Positions 1 to 6,020 of a stretch of DNA of 11,938 bases are shown piece by piece. The position numbers and the translations under genes were made by a program. Within the stretch, counting starts at the first letter, position 1; the number at the start of each line of letters is the position of its first letter. The DNA is taken from NCBI GenBank assembly GCA_905373085.1, contig CAJPRR010000060.1, positions 1-11,938 of the forward strand, read 5' to 3'. Source of the DNA: an uncultured Selenomonas sp. (lineage in GTDB: Bacteria; Bacillota; Negativicutes; Selenomonadales; Selenomonadaceae). The notes beneath the pieces were generated by a model. It saw nothing but the letters and a program-made list of their open reading frames with translations. It was not told the DNA's origin and did no database searches.

Positions 1-520
1 GCAGGACATCTTCACGTCGCAGACGAATCTGTCCCTTGTCCTTGAAGCTCGGATTGGCATCGATCATGGGCGTGTAGGTATAGATAATCTCCCCTGCATC
101 ATTGCGCTCGACGCTCATGCGATTGGGAAGCAACGGGTACAAGCCAACCACGCGTCCTCGCCCATTACGCAAAATTTGTGCGTAGGAATTTCCCCAAAGA
201 AGCAGATGTATCATGGAAGTCTCTCGAAATATGAAAGAGGTCATCTCAGGGTTGGGCGCATCGTGGAGAAGAAAATAGAGCGGATGCTCCGGCACACGCT
301 CTTTTCCGTTTCCGCGATACTCATACACATGAAGCGGCAATCCCGCGATAGACTCCGCAAGGATGCGGACACAGGCATACACCGCCATGGTCTGCATCGC
401 CGTGAACTCGTTGACATTCTGCCCTGCAGCAGACTTGCCAAACATGAACGGCCAACCGCCGAAGCGGCAGAGGTTTTGCGGCTTATCCCGTGAGCGGAAG
501 AGTTTTGAGAAGAAGTTCAT
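1..520 (-). CDS. HK97-family phage portal protein, N-terminal part (runs off left edge)
   Basis: The reverse strand is open without a stop from an ATG at 520-518 to the window edge, giving 173 codons. The translation has the character of HK97-type portal proteins. After a short basic N-terminus (MNFFSKLFRSRDK) come the helix NEFTAMQTMAVYACVRILAE and the stretch IAGLPLHVYEY. Then follow HPLYFLLHDAPNPEMTSF, HLLLWGNSYAQI and LYPLLPNRMSVERND, all typical of the family in this order. Portal proteins form the dodecameric ring at the capsid vertex through which DNA is packaged and to which the tail attaches. A weak RBS (GAAAGG) lies 11 nt upstream. In tailed phages the large terminase gene normally precedes portal on the same strand. 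Here a divergent gene begins 39 bp away, so this is either a prophage edge or a broken prophage. Family call seen from motifs; prophage status inferred. Confidence 0.85.
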   Translation of the reverse strand, partial: MNFFSKLFRSRDKPQNLCRFGGWPFMFGKSAAGQNVNEFTAMQTMAVYACVRILAESIAGLPLHVYEYRGNGKERVPEHPLYFLLHDAPNPEMTSFIFRETSMIHLLLWGNSYAQILRNGRGRVVGLYPLLPNRMSVERNDAGEIIYTYTPMIDANPSFKDKGQIRLRREDVL

Positions 521-559
521 GCTATCAGCAACCTTTCGATTAGGACTAGGGAGAATAAA

Positions 560-1450
560 ATGGCACATGGGAAAAACATCAATGTATTTCTTATGGACAA
601 CACACCAGTCGGACGCATAAAATGCACCTTATCCAACTGGACTGGCACAGTCTATAAAATTCCAAGAACAGCTCTTGAAAAGTGTAACGATCGTGACGAT
701 CTAAAACAAAGCGGCGTATATTTTCTCTTTGGCACATCTGACGAAACAGAAAAACCCCTCGCCTATATAGGACAGGCTGGCACTCGGAAAAATGAAAAAG
801 GCATCCTCTATCGATTGTTTGAGCACAGGAAAAATGATTATTGGAACGAGGTGGTTGTCTTCACTACCTCGAACAACTCTTTCGGCCCTACTGAAATAAG
901 CTTTCTTGAGAATAAGTTTTACAACCTTGCAATGAATGCTCATCGATACGAACTAAAAAATGAAAATGAACCAACGCAGGGAAATATAACCGAAGAAAAA
1001 GAAAGCGAACTGGAAGAGTTTACCGAGAAAGCCTGTATAATCATGGGCGTATTAGGGCACAAGATTTTCGAGCCGCTCTCAACGCCAATATCAGAAGGGA
1101 CGTTATCACACTCTGCAGAAGAAACAACAGATGTGCTTTTCCGTCTATCAAGAAGAATACGGAAACTCGGTCGAACCATCGAGGCTAAAGGCAAGCGTAC
1201 GGCAGAAGGATTTGTCGTCTTACAGGGAAGCGATGTCTCCCCCGTGGAGGATGAAACAATATCTGCTGGAATAAGCAAGCGCAGAAGAAAAGCCCGTATA
1301 TCCAATGGCATTCTCTTGGAAGATATGCTTTTCTCCAGTCCATCTGCCGCTGCAAAATTTCTTATAGGACAATCTACGAATGGTTTGATGGCTTGGAAAA
1401 CAGAAAGTGGAACAACCCTCAAAGAATACGAAAAACTGATGCTGAAATGA
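560..1450 (+). CDS. GIY-YIG nuclease family protein with C-terminal DUF4357 domain
   Basis: A 296-residue soluble protein with no signal peptide or membrane segment. Residues about 50-125 look like a GIY-YIG nuclease fold: GVYFLF (52-57, the 'GIY' strand), AYIGQA (68-73, the 'YIG' strand), arginines at 85 and 90 in LYRLFEHR, and a glutamate at 117 in FLENKFY that matches the metal-binding position. A charged linker (about 131-160) follows. The C-terminus resembles DUF4357, with EGFVVLQGSDVS near 216-227 and SSPSAAAKFLIGQSTNGLMAW at about 259-279. The start is supported by GGGAG six nt before the ATG. Such proteins are presumed DNA endonucleases, but their targets are unknown. The gene is visibly AT-richer than the pyr genes and lies divergent to a phage portal gene, which suggests acquisition as a phage cargo or genomic-island gene. 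Domain call firm; biological role unknown. Confidence 0.82.
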   Translation: MAHGKNINVFLMDNTPVGRIKCTLSNWTGTVYKIPRTALEKCNDRDDLKQSGVYFLFGTSDETEKPLAYIGQAGTRKNEKGILYRLFEHRKNDYWNEVVVFTTSNNSFGPTEISFLENKFYNLAMNAHRYELKNENEPTQGNITEEKESELEEFTEKACIIMGVLGHKIFEPLSTPISEGTLSHSAEETTDVLFRLSRRIRKLGRTIEAKGKRTAEGFVVLQGSDVSPVEDETISAGISKRRRKARISNGILLEDMLFSSPSAAAKFLIGQSTNGLMAWKTESGTTLKEYEKLMLK

Positions 1451-1508
1451 AAATTGCGATGTTTGCGACACGAGTCAAATGTAAACCATCGAAACGGAGG
1501 AACCCAAA

Positions 1509-1892
1509 ATGAAAAAAATCTTTTCTATCACGGCTTTGATCTTGGCTGTCACCGTTTTCTTGCCGACATACATCTGTGAGGCAAAAGATGTATGGGTAAG
1601 CCACTGGAACTCTGAAAACATTGATGTTTATGTAATGGATGATACGCTTAGAGGCGATACATCGGACACAGAAAAACATTTCAAAGTATCGACTAAGAAC
1701 GTGCGAAACGAAGAATTGCTTGATATCGTCAACTGGACCTTTCTCAAATACAAAACCGATATGTGGAGATATGAAACAAGTACAATGGATGGAACGCATA
1801 TGACGGTAGTCTTGCCCGGGAATCAGGTATTTAGATTTTGCATGAATGCTTTAGGATGGCCGTACACCGTTAAGGAACACTGGTGCTATTGA
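1509..1892 (+). CDS. Small secreted protein of unknown function
   Basis: A 127-residue protein starting at an ATG with a good RBS (CGGAGG, eight nt upstream). Residues 1-25 form a classic Sec signal peptide: MKK, then a hydrophobic core (about 5-20), then probable cleavage after CEA before KDVWV. There is a Cys at 23 but no clear lipobox, so the mature form of about 102 residues is probably soluble in the periplasm or outside. The mature part is rich in aromatic residues (several Trp, Tyr and Phe) and predicted to be mixed beta, with two further cysteines (FRFCMN and the C-terminal HWCY) that could form a disulfide. I do not recognise the family. It resembles small secreted hypothetical proteins of Negativicutes, but I cannot name one. 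It lies 58 bp after the GIY-YIG gene on the same strand and ends 17 bp before a long hairpin. Confidence 0.65.
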   Translation: MKKIFSITALILAVTVFLPTYICEAKDVWVSHWNSENIDVYVMDDTLRGDTSDTEKHFKVSTKNVRNEELLDIVNWTFLKYKTDMWRYETSTMDGTHMTVVLPGNQVFRFCMNALGWPYTVKEHWCY

Positions 1893-1909
1893 TCCTCTAA
1901 ACCTATCAA

Positions 1910-1947
1910 GAAGAGCGCATCGTTAAGAACTTAGCGGTGCGCTCTTC
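1910..1947 (+). terminator. Long hairpin after the secreted-protein gene, probable terminator lacking its U-tract
   Basis: A 17-bp stem (1910-1926 with 1931-1947) closed by a GAAC tetraloop, starting 17 nt after the stop at 1892. Two pairs (1920/1937 and 1923/1934) are U·G wobbles in plus-strand RNA but would be A/C mismatches in minus-strand RNA, so the structure favours rightward transcripts. The bases right after the stem are AAACGCCGTG, with no U-run, and they belong to the transposase relic that follows. The original U-tract may have been lost at that junction. Confidence 0.55.
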
Positions 1948-2117
1948 AAACGCCGTGAATATTTCGCTGACACGGGGCAACTCATCTATGAGGAACATCG
2001 CAAAGTCTGCCGCAAGCTCTATAAGGTGGATGCCGCATCCGACTTTCTGCAACATTTAGAAAAAGCTGTATTGGAGGATAAAATCTCCCCCGATGCAGTT
2101 TGCGGCAGGGCGAAACG
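1948..2117 (+). pseudogene. IS30-family-like transposase, internal fragment
   Basis: One open frame (codons in phase with 1951) reads KRREYFADTGQLIYEEHRK, followed by a segment ending in LEDKISPDAVCGRAKR. This matches the part of Firmicutes IS30-type transposases that lies between the N-terminal helix-turn-helix and the DDE catalytic core, as I recall those sequences. Both the N-terminus and the whole catalytic domain are missing, so it cannot encode an active enzyme. The left end abuts a hairpin at 1947. The right end runs within a few bases into an IS21 sequence in another frame, near 2112-2120. No start codon or RBS and no IS terminal repeats were found. The family call is from memory of motifs and is less certain than its status as a relic. 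Confidence 0.55.
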
Positions 2118-2261
2118 AACCAGCGAAAAGAGACGGAGTTCCTGTCGCGTCCCTTGCATAAGGACACGATCGAGGACGCCGTGGTCGTGAAGGCTGTGGA
2201 TCTGGCTGCATACGACCTCTTCTTGGAAGGAGGTGAAGAACCATGCCGGATGCAGACGTGA
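2118..2261 (+). pseudogene. istA: IS21-family transposase IstA, C-terminal remnant
   Basis: In the frame starting at 2118 the translation gives about 47 residues, including KDTIEDAVVVKAVDLAAYDL and then FLEGGEEPC. This resembles the extreme C-terminus of IS21 transposases, which typically ends in a (V/R)DLxxYDxLL motif. The stop TGA at 2259-2261 overlaps the start of the downstream istB (ATG at 2243), the usual istA-istB arrangement, and this is the strongest support for the call. Everything upstream in IstA, including the DDE core, is gone, replaced by an IS30-like fragment. Not functional. Confidence 0.6.
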
Positions 2262-2682
2262 AGGAAGCAGTTTGCTTCTATGCAAAGCAGCTGAAACTGC
2301 CGACGTTCGCCAACGTGGAGAAAGCTGCAGGAAGATTCCGTGCCGGCGACAGTCTCGAATCCTTCATCCTCGCGCTTATGAAGAGGGAATACGATGCCAG
2401 ACAGGAAAAGACACGGCAACGCCGATTGAAGAGGCGCACTTTCCCCTGCACAAAACGCTGGAAGAATTCGACCTGTCGCGGCTGCAGCACATCCGACCGG
2501 AATTCGTCAAGCAGCTGGCCGTCTGCACCTACATCGACCGGCACGAGAACCTCGTGCTGATGGGCAATCCCGGCACAGGCAAGACGCACTTGATGACGGT
2601 ACTCGGCATAAAGGCCTGCTGCTGGAAAGTTGTAAAACGCCATTGCCAAATTTGTGGTATAAACGCAACACATCTGCTATAA
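2243..2682 (+). pseudogene. istB: IS21-family helper ATPase IstB, frameshifted and truncated
   Basis: IstB is the AAA+ ATPase that assists IS21 transposition. The reading starts at ATG 2243 with a strong RBS (GGAGG at 2229-2233) and gives KLPTFANVEKAAG and LALMKREYDARQEK. Near 2428-2435 the frame must change by one base to continue as AHFPLHKTLEEFDLSRLQ, then YIDRHENLVLMGNPGTGKTH, containing the Walker A motif GNPGTGKT. Both halves together match the first 120 or so residues of a typical 250-residue IstB. Homology stops after LGIKACC at about 2622. The remaining codons to the TAA at 2680-2682 are unrelated and overlap the lexA promoter. Walker B, sensor regions and the C-terminus are missing, so this is a dead relic. 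Confidence 0.8.
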
Positions 2683-2683
2683 T
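2675..2683 (+). promoter_or_regulatory. Probable lexA promoter, extended -10
   Basis: TGCTATAAT at 2675-2683 is a perfect extended -10 element, 47 bp before the chosen lexA start. No good -35 is present at 17 bp spacing; TTGTGG at 2652-2657 would need 20 bp, so recognition probably rests on the TGn extension. A short inverted repeat CTATA-5-TATAG (2677-2691) overlaps the -10. The Bacillus-type LexA box (CGAAC-N4-GTTCG) was not seen here. Confidence 0.55.
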
Positions 2684-2719
2684 GGATATAGTAAACTGCT
2701 TTTCTGTATTTATGGCTGC

Positions 2720-2724
2720 AGGTG
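2720..2724 (+). promoter_or_regulatory. lexA ribosome binding site that decides the start
   Basis: AGGTG lies six nt before the ATG at 2731. The in-frame GTG at 2722 is part of this site and has no RBS of its own, so the ATG is the better start. Confidence 0.6.
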
Positions 2725-2730
2725 ATTGAC

Positions 2731-3345
2731 ATGAAACGACATCATACTTCTGCCGAGTGGCAGCAAACGATTTTTTCTTATATCAAAGAATTTTTAGCGA
2801 GGAAAGGCTATCCGCCGTCTGTTCGCGAAATCGGCGATGCCGTGGGATTGAAATCCAGCTCTACGGTTCATGGCTATCTTGCAAAAATGGAAGAATCGGG
2901 GTTGATCAAGCGCGATCCTGCAAAACCCCGAGCCATCGACATTCTTGAGGATAAGCCCTGGGAGCGGAATGTTTCCGTTCCCCTCGTCGGCGTTGTGACT
3001 GCCGGCATCCCGATTTTGGCCGAAGAAAACATCGAGGATGTATTCTCGTTTCCTCAGGGACTCATCGGCACGCAAGGCAAAGTGTTTGTTTTGCGCGTGA
3101 AAGGATGCAGCATGATCAATGCGGGGATTCATGACGGCGATTTTGTTTTTGTCAAGCAGCAGGAAACAGCAGACAACAATGACATCGTCGTCGCCTTGGT
3201 TGATGATGGCAGCGCTACCGTCAAGCGATTTTTCAAGGAGAAGGACTGCATACGCCTCCAGCCGGAGAATGACGAAATGGAACCATTCTACGAAAAAAAT
3301 GTCAAGATTCTTGGAAAAGTAATCGGTACATATCGCCGTTTCTAG
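2731..3345 (+). CDS. lexA: LexA SOS repressor
   Basis: A 204-residue repressor of the SOS DNA-damage regulon, of normal length for LexA. The N-terminal winged helix-turn-helix spans about residues 5-65 (GYPPSVREIGDAVGLKSSST and the wing HGYLAKMEESGLIKR). The C-terminal S24-type self-cleavage domain contains the scissile Ala91-Gly92 bond in VVTAGIP, the catalytic Ser127 in KGCSM and the catalytic Lys165 in ATVKRF. All key residues are intact, so RecA-stimulated autocleavage is expected. I chose the ATG at 2731 over the in-frame GTG at 2722 because of the RBS position. It is monocistronic, with its own extended -10 promoter and a strong terminator downstream, and is convergent with the next gene. 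Its promoter directly abuts a dead IS21 istB. Confidence 0.95.
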   Translation: MKRHHTSAEWQQTIFSYIKEFLARKGYPPSVREIGDAVGLKSSSTVHGYLAKMEESGLIKRDPAKPRAIDILEDKPWERNVSVPLVGVVTAGIPILAEENIEDVFSFPQGLIGTQGKVFVLRVKGCSMINAGIHDGDFVFVKQQETADNNDIVVALVDDGSATVKRFFKEKDCIRLQPENDEMEPFYEKNVKILGKVIGTYRRF

Positions 3346-3382
3346 GGAAACATTGACGATTCAAAAATGCTGTATCGTCTCC

Positions 3383-3424
3383 AAACGCCAGCTAGGGAAA
3401 ATATTCCTAGCCGGCGTTTTCGTT
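3383..3424 (+). terminator. Rho-independent terminator of lexA
   Basis: Arms AAACGCC-a-GCTAGG (3383-3396) and CCTAGC-c-GGCGTTT (3406-3419) form a 13-bp stem with one mismatch and a 9-nt loop. TTTTCGTTATTTT follows on the plus strand. It lies between convergent genes: the stop codon of the minus-strand gene is at 3423-3425, so the stem may also end that transcript, though its U-tract on that side is poor. Confidence 0.85.
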
Positions 3425-4670
3425 ATTTTGCAGAAAGCTGCCCGATTGCCTCAGCGGCTCCCAGTATGCCGAACATGACTTGCTCAAAGGTCAGACCGCC
3501 TTGCAGATAGACATTGTAAGGCGATCTCAGAGGCCCGTCGGCGCTGAATTCGATGGATGCGCCTTGCACGAAGGTTCCTGCCGCCATGATGATTTGATCC
3601 GTATATCCCGGCATATCCCAGGGCTCGGGTTTTACGAAGGAATCAACTGGCGAGTACTTTTGGACGCCGCTGCAGAACGCCACGAGTTTTTCTGCTGTGC
3701 CAAGTTCGATTGCTTGGATGATGTCTCCCCTCTCGTCGTTTATTCTCGGATATGTCGTATAACCAAGGTTTTCAAAAATACCTGCAGCAAATAACGCGCC
3801 TTTGAGTGCCTGCGATACCACATGAGGAGCAAGAAACAAACCTTGGAAGAACAGACGGTTGTTGACGAGAGAGGCCCCCAATTCTGTCCCCATGCCTGGG
3901 GCTGTCAGGCGATAGGAAGCAAGCTCTACGAGATCCTCGCGGCCAACGATATAGCCGCCTGTGGGAGCAAGTCCTCCGCCCGGATTCTTAATCAGAGAGC
4001 CGGCCATGATGTCGGCGCCTGCCTGCGTCGGCTCAAGGGATTCCACGAACTCGCCGTAGCAGTTGTCAACGAAGCAGATGCAGTCGGGTTTTAGACGATG
4101 AACTTGATTGCAAATTTCTCGAATATCTTCGATGAGCAATGTAGGGCGTCTGCTGTAGCCGCGTGAGCGCTGAATCAAGACCATCTTGGTTCGTTCATCG
4201 AGCACATCGGCAATTCTTTCCACATCCACGCGCCCTTCGTTCAAGGGGAGTTCATCGTAAAGAATGCCGTACTCTTTCAAAGAGCCTGAACTGGATGCCG
4301 TATAGCCGATGACCGTCTGCATGGTATCGTAAGGCATCCCTGTCAATGATACAAGTTTATCGCCAGGACGCAAAATGCCAAAGAGAACGGTAGCCAGCGC
4401 ATGCGTACCAGAAACAAACTGCGTGCGCACCAAAGCGCTTTCTGCGGCAAAGACCTTTGCATAAAGTTCTTCAAGTTTGCTCCTGCCAATATCATCATAG
4501 GCATATCCCGATGATGTATTGAAGTGTATATCGGACACCTTGCATTCGCGCATTGAAGTAAGAACTTTCAAAGTGTTTTCTTCGCTCATTTGCTCGATTC
4601 TTCGAAAGGAAGGCGCAAGTTCGTCCAAGACGCGTTCTTTCAATGTAAGAAGTTCTTTTGAAAACGACAT
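3423..4670 (-). CDS. PLP-dependent methionine gamma-lyase / aluminium-resistance family protein (YnbB-like)
   Basis: A 415-residue cytosolic fold-type-I PLP enzyme, full length for the family (Pfam 'Met_gamma_lyase', YnbB of Bacillus). Landmarks are TSSGYAYDDIGR (about 52-63), SGTHAL near 88-92, the PLP-ring-contacting aspartate in FVDNCYGEF (D202), and the predicted Schiff-base lysine K228 in SLIKNPGGG. A glycine-rich APTGGYIVG stretch follows. Members are annotated as aluminium-resistance proteins or cystathionine beta/gamma-lyase-like enzymes; the physiological substrate is not well settled, so methionine gamma-lyase is a family name rather than a proven activity. The RBS AGGAGG lies 11 nt before the ATG and overlaps the end of the upstream gene (15-bp gap), so the two are probably cotranscribed. 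The gene is convergent with lexA. Confidence 0.88.
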   Translation of the reverse strand: MSFSKELLTLKERVLDELAPSFRRIEQMSEENTLKVLTSMRECKVSDIHFNTSSGYAYDDIGRSKLEELYAKVFAAESALVRTQFVSGTHALATVLFGILRPGDKLVSLTGMPYDTMQTVIGYTASSSGSLKEYGILYDELPLNEGRVDVERIADVLDERTKMVLIQRSRGYSRRPTLLIEDIREICNQVHRLKPDCICFVDNCYGEFVESLEPTQAGADIMAGSLIKNPGGGLAPTGGYIVGREDLVELASYRLTAPGMGTELGASLVNNRLFFQGLFLAPHVVSQALKGALFAAGIFENLGYTTYPRINDERGDIIQAIELGTAEKLVAFCSGVQKYSPVDSFVKPEPWDMPGYTDQIIMAAGTFVQGASIEFSADGPLRSPYNVYLQGGLTFEQVMFGILGAAEAIGQLSAK

Positions 4671-4685
4671 GAAAGGGAATTCCTC

Positions 4686-5375
4686 CTATCCTTGTTGTTC
4701 TGTTGCCTTTTGTCGAATATCTTGCAGCCGCGAAGCAAGATGATGTTCCAGCTTTGATGCGAGTTCTGAAAGATCGTGTGAATCAAAAAGATAATTGATT
4801 TCAGGAATACCCTGCACTCTTCCCTCGCCGAAAAATTCATCGCGAAAAATATTGTAATAAATGACAAAGTTGCTCGCGATGGAAAAGTCAGAATAATCTA
4901 AGATGATATACGAGCCATTTGTGATTTTCAGCGGCTTTTCCGGCGCAATGAACAGCTCGAAGCCCTCCAATTCAGCAGGAAGGCTTTTTCCGTATTCCCA
5001 TTCCATAATTTTTTTCTTGCGTACAATGCTGCTGATGGTCTTCGGGTCGAATGTAACCAGTTCCACAAGCAGCTTCCTCAAGTGCTCATCAAGGCGCTTT
5101 TCAAAAGCAGCAATATTCGGAGCGATAAACTCGATGCGGCAAAAGTTCGTCAAACCAATCTGCACGCTCAGCTTATATTCCTTCGTTTCTTCATGATAAT
5201 ATGCCGAAGCGGCACGATGCATGGCGTTGTTCTCATAGGAAAACAACGCATATATGTCCTCCTCGACATGCATATCCCTTCGATAAGAAAAACCTTCAAG
5301 CATTGGTGAAAGTCGTTTCAGATATGCCCAATCACAAACATCCGTTTCGACTTGTTGAATAGTTTCTTCTTTCAA
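4686..5375 (-). CDS. Conserved-looking hypothetical protein, TTG start proposed
   Basis: I do not recognise this protein. With the start proposed here it has 229 residues, no signal peptide or membrane segment, and a mixed alpha/beta composition. It opens with KEETIQQVETDVCDWAYLKR, has central IEFIAPNIAAFEKRLDEHL and FDPKTISSIVRKKK stretches, and ends in a probable coiled helix (LSELASKLEHHLASRLQDIR). The frame stays open up to a GTG at 5423, but that codon lies in the loop region of the pyrE terminator hairpin and has no RBS. The TTG at 5375-5373 has GGGAG six nt upstream and is the better start. It lies between the pyr operon terminator and the lyase-family gene, 15 bp from the latter, and is probably cotranscribed with it. 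A structural or regulatory role cannot be chosen from sequence. Confidence 0.7.
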   Translation of the reverse strand: MKEETIQQVETDVCDWAYLKRLSPMLEGFSYRRDMHVEEDIYALFSYENNAMHRAASAYYHEETKEYKLSVQIGLTNFCRIEFIAPNIAAFEKRLDEHLRKLLVELVTFDPKTISSIVRKKKIMEWEYGKSLPAELEGFELFIAPEKPLKITNGSYIILDYSDFSIASNFVIYYNIFRDEFFGEGRVQGIPEINYLFDSHDLSELASKLEHHLASRLQDIRQKATEQQG

Positions 5376-5381
5376 AACAGT

Positions 5382-5386
5382 CTCCC
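5382..5386 (-). promoter_or_regulatory. Ribosome binding site supporting the TTG start
   Basis: GGGAG on the minus strand, separated by ACTGTT from the TTG at 5375-5373. It favours this start over the GTG at 5423, which would place the initiation region inside a terminator stem. Confidence 0.5.
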
Positions 5387-5400
5387 AGAGCAAAATACGT

Positions 5401-5436
5401 GAAGAAGACAGGAGATGCCGCACTCCTGTCTTCTTC
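5401..5436 (-). terminator. Terminator of the pyr operon after pyrE
   Basis: A perfect 14-bp inverted repeat (5401-5414 with 5423-5436; arm GAAGAAGACAGGAG) with an 8-nt loop, starting 8 nt after the pyrE stop. Reading leftward, ACGTATTTTG follows the stem, a modest U-tract. The next gene is on the same strand only 25 bp beyond with no obvious promoter of its own, so partial read-through is possible. Confidence 0.8.
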
Positions 5437-5444
5437 CGTCACAG

Positions 5445-6020
5445 TTATTTTCCAGTCCTGCCGCGCTTCGTCAAAGGCGTCCCCTCTTTGCAGAGCGGGC
5501 ATTCCTCAGGCGCATACGCTTCTACATCCATGTGCAGGAGCGCCGTACACGGCACCCCGTCGAATTTCACCTTGCCGTTGCTGCGATCCACAAGCATGGC
5601 TACAGCCACGGGAATCCCCCCGAATTCGCGCACCACATCGATGACTTCTTTGATGGAGCCGCCTGTCGTGACGATGTCTTCTACAATCAGGACGCGCTCC
5701 CCCTTTTTCAGCGAAAAGCCGCGTCGAAACGTCATTTTTCCATTCTCGCGTTCCGTGAAGATGGCTCTCGTGCCAAGCGCTTTTCCTGTTTCATGCGCCA
5801 GAAGGATTCCGCCTGTCACAGGACCTACGACCGTATCAATATCCTTGTCCTTGAATTTTTCCGCCATCGCCCTGCACAGAAGCTCCGTATATTCCGGATG
5901 CTGCAGCACATTGAACTTTTCCACATAATGAGGGCTGTGCAGACCCGAGGTCAGGAGAAAATGGCCGTGCATGATGGCGTTGGTCTTTGTCAGCAAGTCC
6001 TTGACTTCGGCCTCCGTCAT
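5445..6020 (-). CDS. pyrE: Orotate phosphoribosyltransferase
   Basis: Converts orotate and PRPP to OMP, the fifth step of de novo UMP synthesis, in the cytosol. The 191-residue protein has the type-I phosphoribosyltransferase fold. The PRPP-binding motif is at about 110-122 (VLIVEDIVTTGGS), preceded by the VVGPVTGGILLAHETGK stretch (64-80), with TSGLHSPHYVEKF near the N-terminus. The C-terminus CPLCKEGTPLTKRGRTGK, with a CxxC pair, is characteristic of the PyrE subgroup found in many anaerobic Firmicutes and other non-enteric bacteria. The start ATG overlaps the pyrF stop in an ATGA (6017-6020), implying translational coupling. It is the last gene of the operon, followed by a strong hairpin. 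Confidence 0.95.
   Translation of the reverse strand: MTEAEVKDLLTKTNAIMHGHFLLTSGLHSPHYVEKFNVLQHPEYTELLCRAMAEKFKDKDIDTVVGPVTGGILLAHETGKALGTRAIFTERENGKMTFRRGFSLKKGERVLIVEDIVTTGGSIKEVIDVVREFGGIPVAVAMLVDRSNGKVKFDGVPCTALLHMDVEAYAPEECPLCKEGTPLTKRGRTGK

Noticed and set aside
176..493. A rightward 105-codon open frame in the portal region
   Set aside because: The reverse strand gives a clear portal protein over the same bases; this frame has no recognisable protein features and no RBS.
2560..2731. A Bacillus-type LexA operator (CGAAC-N4-GTTCG) upstream of lexA
   Set aside because: I looked for it across the upstream region and found no match; only a weak CTATA/TATAG repeat at 2677-2691 is present.
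5376..5423. GTG at 5423 as start of the hypothetical gene
   Set aside because: It sits at the edge of the terminator loop with no RBS; the TTG at 5375 with GGGAG upstream fits better.
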